This document shows positions 52,448 through 62,608 of a DNA stretch of 64,000 nt, in pieces (within the stretch, counting starts at the first letter, position 1; each line of letters opens with the position of its first letter). Made by a program: the position numbers and the translations under genes. The DNA is from Flammulina velutipes. Taxonomy: Eukaryota > Basidiomycota > Agaricomycetes > Agaricales > Physalacriaceae. The notes under the pieces are model-generated. The model ran no database searches and was not told where the DNA came from. It saw nothing but the letters and a program-made list of their open reading frames with translations. Location: positions 62,001 to 126,000 of the forward strand of contig CM022376.1 in the NCBI GenBank assembly GCA_011800155.1, given 5' to 3'.

Positions 52448-52790
52448 GGTTTTGACATTTGGGCAACATGTTAGGCAGTATGTTTTCTTTCCCTTTCAAT
52501 GTAAATATGTCTCTGTATTTATGTCAGAGACAAATAACAGTTGCGGTATGGTTCATCAATTGTCCACGTGGGACGCTTTGCCTCTTACTGTGACGCGATC
52601 CTTGCGTTTCTCGTGGTTCGCGTTCAACCGCCAAGGAGACAGAGTAATAAGGTATACTTACTCTCCCTTTCGTTCTGCTTTCCTTTTCTCACTCAAATCT
52701 ATCAGTTGACTGGACTATGTACGCGTTCAAACGTCTGGTGAAATAGGACTGGAGCGCTCATGTATCCCACAGATCTGTTCTACCCTCTCG
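52448..52790 (+). promoter_or_regulatory. Upstream region of DUF6535 gene K
   Basis: No gene; conserved with the upstream region of gene H in the left arm, including GGTTCATCAATTGTCCACGT (52551-52570) and CTTTCCTTTTCTCACTCAAA (52677-52696). The conservation may simply reflect duplication. Confidence 0.4.
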
Positions 52791-55700
52791 ATGTCAACAA
52801 ACCGTCTTTATTCATCCGAAGACCTCCACGTCCTCCATGAGCGAGCTTCTACAGAGGACAGGGAAGAATATCCTCCCCGTCATGATCTTCCCTCTCCAGG
52901 TCCGAACCCGCAAGACTCAAGCAAAGTTAACATTGACGCTCATGCGCCGAATTCGACGCATGGAGTAGACACGTCTCCCTCGAAACACCTCGAGGATCAG
53001 ATGATGGAACGTCTCATCCGTATGCTACAGGACTTACGCCACGACAGACAAACCGGAGGTATTCTCATTCTCCAAACACGTAAAAATCCAACGCTCACCT
53101 TCGTATAGACATGCCTTCCAGCACTCTGCCGCCTCGGAAAGCCAACGAGCCATTCAAACCAACATTCTTTGGGATGACAAAGCAGCCGCAGTATCATCAA
53201 GGTAAGATCTTTCCCGCTCTTTCAACGTGCCCCCCATTCAATATACTTTAGGAAACGAGGATTACGAACAGATCTTTCCCGAAGACACGTATGGGGACGA
53301 ATGCGGAGAAGATGCACGTGTCTTCAAGGTGTACGACGCGGAATCCAGGATGCAAGACGCTGACATGATCGGTCAATCCAGCGATTCATCCGACGTCCTC
53401 CTCGTTTTCGTACGTACTCTTCCGAACGACAGAGTTGGGTATGACTGATGAGATCCCAGGCCGGTCTGTTCTCCGCCGTTCTGACGACATTCGTCGCACA
53501 GACATCCCAGGCTTTGGAAACCGACAACTGCGCCATAACCAACTCGTTACTGCTCGAGATCGTTCAACTCCAGCGCGCGCAAGCCAACGGTACATCGGTT
53601 GGAAGTATCGAACGTGCCATCACAGAGACGACACCTTCTTCCAACGATGTATGGGTGAACGGTCTATGGTTCACTAGTCTAACGCTCAGCTTGGCAACAG
53701 CGCTCTTCGCTGTTCTCACAAAGCAATGGCTGCGCCAATACATGTCAACGACATCCGGAACCCTCCGCCATCGAAGTCTCGTGCGGCAATTCCGCTTCAT
53801 CGGTTTGCAAAAATGGCACGTCGTCGGTATCATCGGGATCCTCCCCATCCTCCTCCATCTATCCCTCTGTATTTTCCTCATCGGTCTCACCGTCTTCCTC
53901 GTTCCACGATCTCTCCCTTTGGCGTATATTATCGGCGCCATGACCGTTATGATCTATTCACTATATTTAATCACCAACCTCCTTCCCGTCTTCGACATCC
54001 AATGCCCATACCGAACACCCTTCTCCGAAATCCTCAATCTGTCAATCCATCAGCTTCAAGTGATTTCCACGCTCACAAAGTCATTTGTGGTCTATATTCT
54101 CCACATCGTACACACCTGCATCCATTCGTTTCTACCCTGCTTCCCCAGGAAAACTTCCCTTGCATCGTCGTCGAGCCCCAAGTTTGTTAGGCTTGGAACG
54201 CAAGAGGACCAGCACGTTCATCAGCAATCCATAACAAGCTCCTTATCATTAGAAGCAATCAAATGGTTAATATTCACCTCCTCAAGCCCCTCCGTTCATA
54301 GTATCGCAATCCAAGCAACCGGTGGACTCCCTCCATCCCAACTCGAGATCCTAGAAACCCATCTCCCTTCCCCCTATTGGACCTCCGTCCCTCGTCTTAT
54401 CCGTGAATGCATCGCAGTAGAAATGGACGGCGAGAACTACGCCGGCATTTCTCTCCGACCGGGTTTCGCCTCCAGACTCGATCGGCTGTGTCGTTCGTGG
54501 TCTATATTTCACGATATCATTTGGGTGGATAACGGTGTTTACGTTGACCTATATAACCTGTTTCGCGATTCCCATATTGAAGGGATGGTCTCCGCCCTTC
54601 CCACAACATACAACAACCCAGCCACTCAGATGGACTCCTTCGTCATAACGCACATCCTCCCCCATTCATCCCGCCTCAAACTCTCCCCCTGCGCCTGGAG
54701 AAACCTCCTCCGCCAAACCCCCCGATTCACATCCTGCTTCTCTCCCGACTTCTACCACGCCATCTGCGAAGAAATACTAGAGACTAGGTCTCTGAATATC
54801 CCAGGTACACGGGCGAGCTGGGACGACGACACAACATTAATGACAATGGGCGAAGCATTGCGCCGCGGACCAGAACTAATCATTCGGCTCTTCGCACAAA
54901 CTCATAACCCCTTCACCAATTCCCCCCCTCCCGACTCTTCCCAGATACACGCATTGCTCCTCCTATTGTACTTCCTTGCCTCACGACCATCCCCCGACCC
55001 ACATACCCTTTCCCTCCTATACACAACTGTACACCGTATCCGATGGTACCGCAAAGCGACGAAGAACGACCACGCCACAGTACTCCACCTAATGAACTTC
55101 TGCCTCGTCGAGTCGTCGTTCTTGCAGGGACGTGCATGGATGGCCTCATCCGGACTTACGGAGTACTGCGGCGCCATCTTGGATTGCTTTCTTCATACAA
55201 TTGAGGACGTCGGAGGGGCCCTTCCATCAAACGCATGGAAGAGTCTGAAAGAGGTCGCAGAGATCGCTTTCCCCGTTCAAGTTGATCAAGACGATGGAGA
55301 GGAGAGCATGGAACGCATCCCTAACGATGTTTCCAAGACGGCACAGGCGATCTTAGAACAGGCTCTGAAACAAGACGTTGCAGATGCATATATTCTGTTT
55401 ATACGGTTGGATGCTTTGGGAAGTAAACAATCGTCCGTCGAGTTCGTCTCTCTCGTGAAGGCCTTCATTGATCGATCACCAACCTCCCGTGAATGCATCC
55501 AATATCTCTACGCTCCAGATAATCTCTATTCCGTCTGTCGCGTACTATCCTCGACCGATCCAACTCCCAAAGAAAGTATCCTCACGCTAGCGCGGATGCA
55601 ACCAGATAACCCGGAGTGGGACGCGTGCCGGGAAAAGCTACGCGGGGGTGCCGGTCTTGAGATCATTAATAAAACTTTGGACACATTCTTTGATGTAAGC

Positions 55701-55906
55701 ACGGTTTTGTGCATCTGGAAGTCGAGCGTTGTTTGAAACGATTTCGACAGAGTCGACGTCGCCGCAAAGGGTTCTTCCGGCGTCTTTATCCTCTCCGATC
55801 GCACGCAAACAAATCCGGAGAGAGCCTTGGGGTACAGGATATTGAAAACGGGATAGTGCCGAGCGAGCGTTCCAGTGAACTCCCTGTCCATCCCATCCAC
55901 ACCTAG
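52791..55906 (+). CDS. DUF6535 multi-span membrane protein K
   Basis: Five exons: 52791-53058, 53109-53201, 53252-53409, 53460-55694 and 55751-55906, with introns of 50-56 nt. All phases agree, giving 969 residues. Organisation matches gene H: hydrophilic N-terminus (MSTNRLYSSEDLHV; LEDQMMERLIRMLQDL), the AGLFSAVLTTFVAQTSQ start of DUF6535, spans VWVNGLWFTSLTLSLATALF, GIIGILPILLHLSLCIFLIG and AYIIGAMTVMIYSLYLITN, motifs TKQWLRQY and CPYRTPF, a long soluble helical part, and exon 5 with a basic RRRRKGFFRRLYPLR segment. Reading on past 55694 without splicing gives a different short tail; the GTAAGC donor and CGACAG acceptor shared with gene H favour splicing. Molecular function is unknown; membrane location is inferred. 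Confidence 0.88.
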
Positions 55907-55980
55907 CTGCTACGCAGCCTTCCGATTCCATGGAAGAGTCGACACGTCGTGATACAGAAGGCGGTTGAATCAGCCGATTA

Positions 55981-56640
55981 ATGGTTAACCCCCTCCCGTG
56001 AGGAAGGGAAAGTGGCTCGCATCGCAGAGCTGAGGATCGACAATGCGCCGCCGGATTGGATGGGAGGCAGTGCTGGCAACGGATGATGTATTGAAGACAT
56101 CAGGAAAAGCGGGGTACACAGAAATGTCCGGGAAGAACTAGACATGATCGGTTTCTGTCCATTTGCAGTACAATACGATCATTTCCGTCATTTTACGCAC
56201 ATTTACGCACTGTTGCGTAAAACGTCGGAAATGGCTGTATGATTGCAGCCCCGCAAATAACAGGTACTTTTACCAGCTATATCAGCTTGAATGCGACATG
56301 AAAGACTGTAATTCACCTGAATATGACCTTTCTCCAGCACAATTCTTAGGAAGACAAAAGAGTACACAATTGGGGACGCAAGTAGAAAGGGCAAAAGAGA
56401 GTTGATTGGAACTACATAAAACAATAGACAACGACTATTCTACACTACCAACCTGTTCAAACTCACCATATCACCTCCACCACAACAGGGTGACCGAGTC
56501 CAAATTCAAATTCATGGTGATGTTGCGCAAATTAACTTCACGTTTGAAGTGAATCTGGTGCAACTTCACGTCAAATTCAGTCATAGATATCTGTACGCCT
56601 AGTGTTATGTCAGTAGTATAGTAGTCACTATATATCAAAT
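55981..56640. other. Non-coding stretch with an F-box relic
   Basis: 56010-56105 is a short relic of the F-box C-terminus (GCAGAGCTGAGGATCGACAA, GATGTATTGAAGA) closest to 42605-42690. The rest, AT-richer, shows no gene. Confidence 0.5.
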
Positions 56641-56965
56641 TCAATGTGAATTCAACGCCACCCGAATTCAATTCGAATTCAACGTTGAATTCAACGACGG
56701 CTTCAGCGCCGGCTTCAACGACGAATTCAACGACGAATTCAAGGTCGGCTTCAATGCCTACTTCAACGTCGAATTCAACGTCGAATTCAACGGCAACTTC
56801 AACGTCCAACTTCGATTCAAATTCAACGTCCAACTTCAATGCCTACTTCAACGTCGAATTCAACGTCGAATTCAATGGCAACTTCAACGGGCAACTTCAA
56901 CCCAACTTCAACTCCAACTTCAACTCCAACCCAACCCCAACTTCAACGGCAACTTCAACGCCACT
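56640..56965. repeat. Low-complexity TTCAACG/GAATTCAACG tandem repeat
   Basis: Short units (GAATTCAACG, CCTACTTCAACGTC, GGCAACTTCAAC, CCAACTTCAACTC) repeat irregularly over about 330 bp with many EcoRI-type GAATTC words. The 6/12-base periodicity keeps all frames open, giving a Ser/Thr/Asn-rich frame on plus and a Glu/Val/Phe-rich frame on minus. Neither has gene features. Confidence 0.85.
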
Positions 56966-57213
56966 GCAGCGCACAGTTTCCCATAGCGAGAGGCTCATAA
57001 CACCTCTACACTTTCCAATCCCTATGATGGAGCGCGAAATGTGCTCATATTTGGATTGGGAGCTTACCATATGAATCGATTGAGCACGTTCTGCTGATAC
57101 TTCAAGGATCCAGTCCTGAAGACCCTTTTAGAGGGGATTTTAGGCGCAAATATGAATCTAACTGCTTCAGCTAAATTCAAGACAACTTCAAAGTAATAAT
57201 ACATGACCATTGT
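56966..57213. other. Short non-coding stretch
   Basis: 3' flank of the minus-strand gene ending at 57214. No feature seen. Confidence 0.3.
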
Positions 57214-60112
57214 TTAGCGGCGTGAGGATCGAGTTTCTCTGCCCTTATTGATGTCAGCGGGACTAGGAGGGATGTCGAATAAACCTGGTTTCGGAATGCC
57301 TCTCCTGTACAATTTCCTCAATATAAGAGTTAATGAACACTCAAGAATTGACTTACTGATAACCTTTAGGCAATGGAAGGACGGAGGAGGAAGCTTCTTG
57401 CGGCGATACCTTCTTGGAACGGGGCGCCTTGTTAATCGGAGCTTTAGCCTTGCCTTTTGACGTCTTTGCAGTAGTTCGGGTCGATGTACCGGGAGATTTC
57501 GCTTTCTTGGAAACCGTCGAGCCTTCTGACGGTCCCTCGCTCGACCGTTTCTTGCTGGACTCTGGTTCATCACCTCTTGACCTGGCCTGCATTTCCTTTC
57601 TCACCTCCTTCTCGATCCTCTTCCTCATCTTCTCCTCCATCTTCTCCCTCTCTATCCTCTTCCTCATCTTGTCCCCGTCGTCGTCATTGACGTCGTCGTT
57701 ATCTTCGTTGCTGCCGTCGTTGACGCCGTCGTTATCTTCGTCGCCGTCGCTCATCTTGTAGTCGTTATCGTCGTCGTTACCACCGTCATCTTCATCTTCA
57801 TCCTCCCTCTTTGCCATCGCCCCTTGCGTGGGGGTCTTCGCCACTCCCAACATTCCCCCGTCCTTCGGTGCTCCCGTCACCTTCACCTCAGCCACATTGC
57901 CCTTCTCCTTCTCACGGCCCTTCGCCTTCCGTTCAGCCCGCTTCTCAAGCCTGGATCGCTCAGTGAGGTCAGACGAACACTTCCGCTCAACCTCCTCGCT
58001 CTTCCGTGCAATCTCCAGCCTCGTAGCCTCCTCAGCCTCACTCCTCTTCCGTGCAATCTCCAGCCTCGCAGTCTCCCGGGCCTCCTCCTCCGCTCTCTTC
58101 CGTGCAATCTCCAGCCTCGTAGCCTCCTCGGCCTCACTCCTCTTTCGATCAGCCTCCAGCCTCGCAGTCTCCCGGGCCTCCTCCTCCGCTCTCTTCCGTT
58201 CAACCTCCAGTATTTCCGAACGGAGGGTGACATTTGGCTCAACATCTAATAGATCCTGCTCCTCCAACATAGGCGAATGAGCGCCGGGCTCAACGGTATC
58301 CCCGTCAGCCATAAGACAATCCTGCTCATCGCCAGCAGGAGCCTGAATCCCAGATTCCGCCGTGACGTCGTCTTTGACCTCAGCGTCCGGAGGGGCCATG
58401 TTATGATCGTCTTGCACAAGCTCCGGCTGTGGTAAAAAGCGAAAGGGTGTCCGTGTCCGATCCATCAGAGTACCAATCAAGAGCATGAGTGAGGGGCCTT
58501 CCAGTTCCCTTGGGTCACGGAGGAGATATTTTTGAACATCCGACCACAAAAGTACGTCGTAGAAGGAAGTTGGGTCCTGCACAATTTTATCATAGGGAAT
58601 CTCATCGTCCTCTGAACAGGAGGTGTGTCCTAGGAAACATCAGTCACCACCCTCTACATCCTCCAACGTAGGGGACCTACTATAGACTTCCTGGAGAAAC
58701 TCATGGACGACGGTCGCTTGCAACTTTTTGTCTTTGGCGTTGGTTATGACGGTGGTAGCATTGAGTTCAGGGAAGACAGGAAGGCCGTCAGGCAGGCGCT
58801 GTATGTCGGAATGGAGACATGCTGGAGGCATATATTAGTTAGGTTGAATAAAAATGAAAGCTACACCACTCACGATGATACTTTTTCCGCCACGCCGTGA
58901 GTCTCTCAGCGATATCAGGGTGCAGTATATCTGTCATCAACGGTTCGCCAACCTGAAGCCTAACACCAAATACGTTAAGAAGAAGGACACATTTAGTTAT
59001 AAATGCTCACATGCCCCCACTAGGTGCCCCTTCACGAACAGGGGAATATGCAATCAAAAGAATGCAGCTTGCACCACTGAGAAAGGTTGACAATCCCGTT
59101 AGCATGTTGTGCAAGCCCGAGCTGATGAATTCCTTTCGCCTATATTGGACAGGATTAATTTAGACCTTCGCCAAGCATTGGGAAACTCACGAAGCCATAT
59201 CAGCAACAATTTCCTTCGCCTCCTCGTCAAACTCTGCCTGCTCATCGGCGTCAAGTTCGTTCCACATGCGGGATGCCGCACGGCTATAAGCTCCCGCACT
59301 ATTGCCATCTACGACGTCGCCTGCCTCTTCTATGGCGCGAGTGCGAACATCCTCGGAGTTCCTTTGCAAGTAAAGATCCCGCCCACTGAGGGACTCCCAT
59401 CGCAATAAGGAGCGAATGTTGCTATCCGTTGAACCTGTACCCCGGGATGCTTTACTTCCTTGTGCGCGGTCTTTGCCCTTACGCTTCGCATTGTCTTTGA
59501 CGTTTTGAAGCTGGTTTTTAATCCACTGTGGACACAGTTAGACTCCGGCACGAGTGGCGGGTGGAACAGGTGACCCGCGAGTGCACCTGCAATAAGTACC
59601 TGCGAGTGCACTTGCCGCGGGTAGGCGGGTACCCGGTACGCGGGTGGTGCATGAGTGGCGGGTAGCGGTTTTGAGAAAACGACGGGTAGTGCATGTACCC
59701 GTGGGAAAGTTGAAGATGGCCATCCTTGACTTTCCCACGACTCTAGTGTAGGTAAAAGGTATCATTCACTGTTAAAACTACTTCATTACTTCATTGTTCA
59801 AGTAATATATCATCTATAAGTAATTATTTGTATATCTAGTATGGAATTCGTAGGATATATGACGGGTACCTGTGAAAATACACGAGTGTTGATGGTACCC
59901 GGGTACCCTGGACCACCCGACCCGCGAGTGGTGCACCCGTCTGAGGCGGGTGGTTGCGCGGGTGGTGAGTATTGATCCAGAGGCATGAGTACCTGCCTCG
60001 CGGGTGGTGAGTGCACCCGCACAACAACTCGTGCCGGAGTCTAGACACAGTCAGATGAATTTTTAAAAGGCATAATAAAATTGTACGCACTTGGACAATA
60101 ACTTTGTATAGG
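57214..60112 (-). CDS. Nuclear-type protein with charged repeats, 5' end unresolved
   Basis: Minus-strand exons are inferred at about 60112-60091, 59525-59191, 59139-59011, 58959-58874, 58821-58681, 58629-57357 and 57304-57214. The last six give 685 codons in continuous frame. Exon 59525-59191 encodes a helical segment with SLLRWESLSGRDLYL and SRAASRMWNELDADEQAEFDEEA, a wording seen in long uncharacterised mushroom proteins associated with mobile DNA. Exon 58629-57357 holds FYDVLLWSDVQKYLL, then alternating KRAEEEARETARLE and KRSEAEEATRLEIA repeats (coiled coil), a DDGGNDDDNDYKMSDGDEDN acidic run, and Lys/Arg-rich nuclear-signal-like patches. The tail is DIPPSPADINKGRETRSSRR. No enzyme domain was recognised. 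The intron 60090-59526 holds a hAT element. The 5' end runs into palindromic repeats, so the gene may be truncated. Confidence 0.6.
59539..60043. mobile_element. 505-bp non-autonomous hAT element in an intron
   Basis: Terminal inverted repeats TAGACTCCGGCACGAGT (59539-59555) and ACTCGTGCCGGAGTCTA (60027-60043) are perfect over 17 bp. The flanks carry the 8-bp direct repeat GACACAGT (59531-59538 and 60044-60051), the hAT signature. Subterminal regions are packed with GCGGGT / ACCCGC words (candidate transposase-binding repeats) around an AT-rich core at about 59760-59860. There is no transposase frame, so it is a MITE-like hAT derivative. Confidence 0.92.
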
Positions 60113-60345
60113 GTGTCAAGGTTAGGTTAGGTTAGGTTACGGACCCTCATTTGAGCGTAACCTAACCCTAACTAGTTACCGAAAATCTCCGAAACCAAGT
60201 AACTGCTAACCGTAACCAGTTAGAGATTCTAACTGGTTACTCACCAAGCAGTCATGACTAGTCATAACCAGTTATGACCATCTCCAGTCATAACTGGTCA
60301 TTAGTCAGTTAGAGCCAGTCATTTAGATATATTTACTATGATACA
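60112..60345. repeat. Palindrome-rich stretch of GGTTAG and TAACTGGT words
   Basis: Begins with GGTTAGGTTAGGTTAGGTTA facing CGTAACCTAACCCTAAC (60153-60170). There follow a perfect 13-bp stem (60212-60224 against 60228-60240) and a perfect 11-bp stem (60268-60278 against 60287-60297) built on CCAGTTA/TAACTGG. No coding content. It separates the dioxygenase gene from the next gene and may have eroded the 5' end of the latter. Confidence 0.75.
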
Positions 60346-62170
60346 CTATGATACATTGACTTGAGGAAATAAATCTAACCCTTTGGCCCAACGGGCAACA
60401 CGATCATGCTCTCTCTGTGCCAAACTCTCACTCGTTGTTGAGGCGAACCAGTCCTTATCCGACTTGAACCCGTTGTAAACCCATCGAAACAGCCCCCCAC
60501 CGGTATACTGAGTCATAGAGTGGCGCACATCTCCCTCGGCGACGGGAAGGGTAGAGTGAGTAACAACGGCAGATGGGATGTAAGTTGTCGATCCTCGAGG
60601 AAAGTCGATGATCAGCTTGAGCTCCCAAAGCACGAGCTGCGCACTCCTCGTATGGTCGAAATCACCCACAGCAGTAATCCCGCAGACACCGTCGGGTCGA
60701 TTGCCGTCGTCTGTATGCCCGTCACTCTCTACCTGCATGCTGAAATTTATGGCCAGAGCGGCAAACACGGAGCCCAAGAAGTTGGCGCGTAGGGTAGGAT
60801 CCGAGGCATAGAGGGCATCTGTTGTATCCTTGTACTCTTGCCACATTGCTGGGAAATATGTCCTAAAGGCTTCTACTTACAGGTCAGCCAAATCCTAGGA
60901 AACCGCAAGGACTCACGATCCAGAAACCCGGACCATCTCTTGAAACTACGGCGACGAAGAAGCTGCCGCATAAACCTTCGTGCTTTCCGTGAGAGGTAGA
61001 TGTTGCCTGCAACCTGAAATAAATTTAGTTTCAAGATGTGCGCGTAAGACACTGCAGCATACCTGGCGCCCTCCGCCGTATGCAACACCGACGTTGACGG
61101 CCGGAAACCGGCCGCGCTTGTGAGACCTCTGCTTTTTCGTGAAAGAAAGCGACTGGATGCCGTCCTCAACAGCACGCTCAAGCCCTCGGATGACTTTACC
61201 CCAGCTCTTTTCATCCCGCGGCTGGCAGTTGGTTACGCCACACACCCTACCCTCGCGGTCGACAAGGAGACGTGCACATTTATCAGTGACCCGCAGGTGC
61301 TGGAAACCCTCGGTAGCGACGAGCTCTTCTGCTGTCTTACGCGTGCGAAACGACGGCTGCGGACGGCCAGCAAACCCTGTTGAGTTGACGGGCAGGGAGG
61401 CGGCGTCAAAATGGGGGAGGACAAGGGGGACCGCCTCAGCCTTGCGCTCTTGCCACACATCCTTGGCCCCGCCATCCCCAGCGTGGTGTTTCTTGCGCCT
61501 CTTTTTCCTGTTGCGCTGCTGGTGGTTGGCGGCCTTGGTAGCAGAATGGACGGCGGACGCGGCTGATAAATCAGACACTGTACCCTGCGAGGAGGTGGAG
61601 ACGCGTCGAGCACGCTTAGCAGGAAGCTGGGCAACATTTAGTGAGCCGAGCGTAACAGAGCAAATGGGAGACGCACCTTAGATGGCCCCGCCACCGTGTT
61701 TGTGTCCCCATCTCTGCCCTCCTCATCCCATCCGTCGCCCTCCAGCTCGAGCTCATCTTCGGATACGCAGCCCTCTCCAAGCACCTCCATACGCGACCGG
61801 AGCATCACGTCAAAAGCAACGTCGCAGACAACGGGAGGGCCAAAATCATACACCGAGTACGCACGTCCAGAACGCGTAGATCGACCTGGCAGAAAGAGAC
61901 GTGTCAGCAAGAGCGTTGAACAGCAGAACCAGTACCCAGCGGGCATGAAAGACCAGGCAGGCTGCACGCGCCGTTCTCGTTGCTTGCCCGGCAGCTAAAT
62001 CTATCGCAACCCCTGGTTGGATCGCGTAGATGGCAGCCAGGCAGCGCGGACAACAGTGCAGTGGCGGCTCCACAACTGCATACCTAGCGCAACCCCTGGT
62101 TGGGTCGCGTAGGTATGCATTGGCCCGCGCAGCACAGCAATACACCAGAGAAACATAGCCACTCACTCAT
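60346..62170 (-). CDS. TET/JBP-type 2-oxoglutarate/Fe(II) dioxygenase
   Basis: Minus-strand exons are 62170-62167 (ATGA only, GTGAGT donor), 61885-61677, 61626-61063, 61013-60917 and 60872-60346, together 466 residues in frame; the first exon is the least certain. Residues 1-130 are acidic then basic (ELELEGDGWDEEG; RNRKKRRKKHH, a likely nuclear signal). The domain starts at FPAVNVGVAYGGGRQ/VAGN and runs through SGFLDQAFRTYFPAMW. The metal site is GHTDDGN (HxD), with the distal His in SAVVTHSTLP and the 2-oxoglutarate-binding Arg in DVRHSMTQYTGGGLFRW. GDFDHTRSAQLVLWELKLIIDFPRGSTTYIPSA completes the core. This family oxidises 5-methylcytosine or related bases in DNA. All metal and cosubstrate residues look intact. 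Basidiomycete TET/JBP genes commonly sit beside transposons. Confidence 0.88.
61999..62118. repeat. Pair of short palindromes in intron 1 of the dioxygenase gene
   Basis: Two related palindromes share GCAACCCCTGGTTGG and TCGCGTAG. One is at 61999-62031 with ATCTA/TAGAT ends, the other at 62078-62118 with longer ends GCATACCTA/TAGGTATGC. Each folds around CAACC/GGTTG. They may be miniature insertions whose outer arms are flank palindromes. Confidence 0.6.
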
Positions 62171-62608
62171 AGCTGCAAGAAGACGTGTGGTGCGGGTAAG
62201 AACTTTGGCAGAGGACTGGAGAGAGAGATGTGTTAGGTAAGGGTGAGCAATCAACGGTCTTGCACGTGCTCTAAACAAGCGTGCACCTAAACTAAGTAAC
62301 TGTGGCGGCAACATATAATAAGGAGGATGCTCTTATAATAGCAGTCGTTGGAGCTTCGGCTGCATCTAATCCAAGCGCTACACGGCCGACCTCGCCATCG
62401 GCGAGGAGCCCGCCCTCCAAGGCGGGTGTGCAGCGTGTGGCGCGACCTTAGGTGTTTTGGAAAGGGTCTGTACGTGACGTTCTGGGAGCATTGGAAGGTT
62501 CAATACAGGTAGCAGCGATATTATTCCAATGAACAGGGGTGGTAGATCTAGGCAACATGTAATGGCGATAACGAGCGAGGCCAGCATTCCAACGCCGCTG
62601 CCTGGCAC
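62171..62608. other. Intergenic region with a candidate folded RNA
   Basis: Between the dioxygenase gene and the small basic gene. Apart from the structure at 62375-62443 nothing was recognised. Confidence 0.4.
62375..62443. ncRNA. Candidate structured RNA (three-way stem)
   Basis: An outer stem GCGCTACAC (62375-62383) / GTGTGGCGC (62435-62443, 8 Watson-Crick pairs and one wobble) encloses two adjacent hairpins, CCTCGCC-ATC-GGCGAGG (62390-62406) and CCCGCC-CTCCAA-GGCGGG (62409-62426). The geometry is not that of a tRNA and shows no hammerhead core. Strand is uncertain. It could equally be a GC-rich transposon end. Confidence 0.35.

Larger units (their letters stand above)
52315..55980 (+). 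repeat. Right arm of a large inverted duplication
   Basis: Reverse-complement partner of 43510-47240. Gene content and intron positions are collinear; coding divergence is moderate, with small indels, so the event is not recent. Confidence 0.85.

Noticed and set aside
56471..57074. Two opposing frames (122 and 142 codons) in the TTCAACG repeat
   Set aside because: Low-complexity products of a 6/12-base period; no gene signals.
61139..61681. Plus-strand 180-codon frame opposite the dioxygenase gene
   Set aside because: Antisense shadow of the exon 61626-61063; the minus strand has the recognised domain and splice phases.
62370..62450. tRNA gene at the folded region
   Set aside because: Stem lengths and loop sizes do not match acceptor, D, anticodon and T arms, and no T-loop GTTCGAATC-like motif is present.
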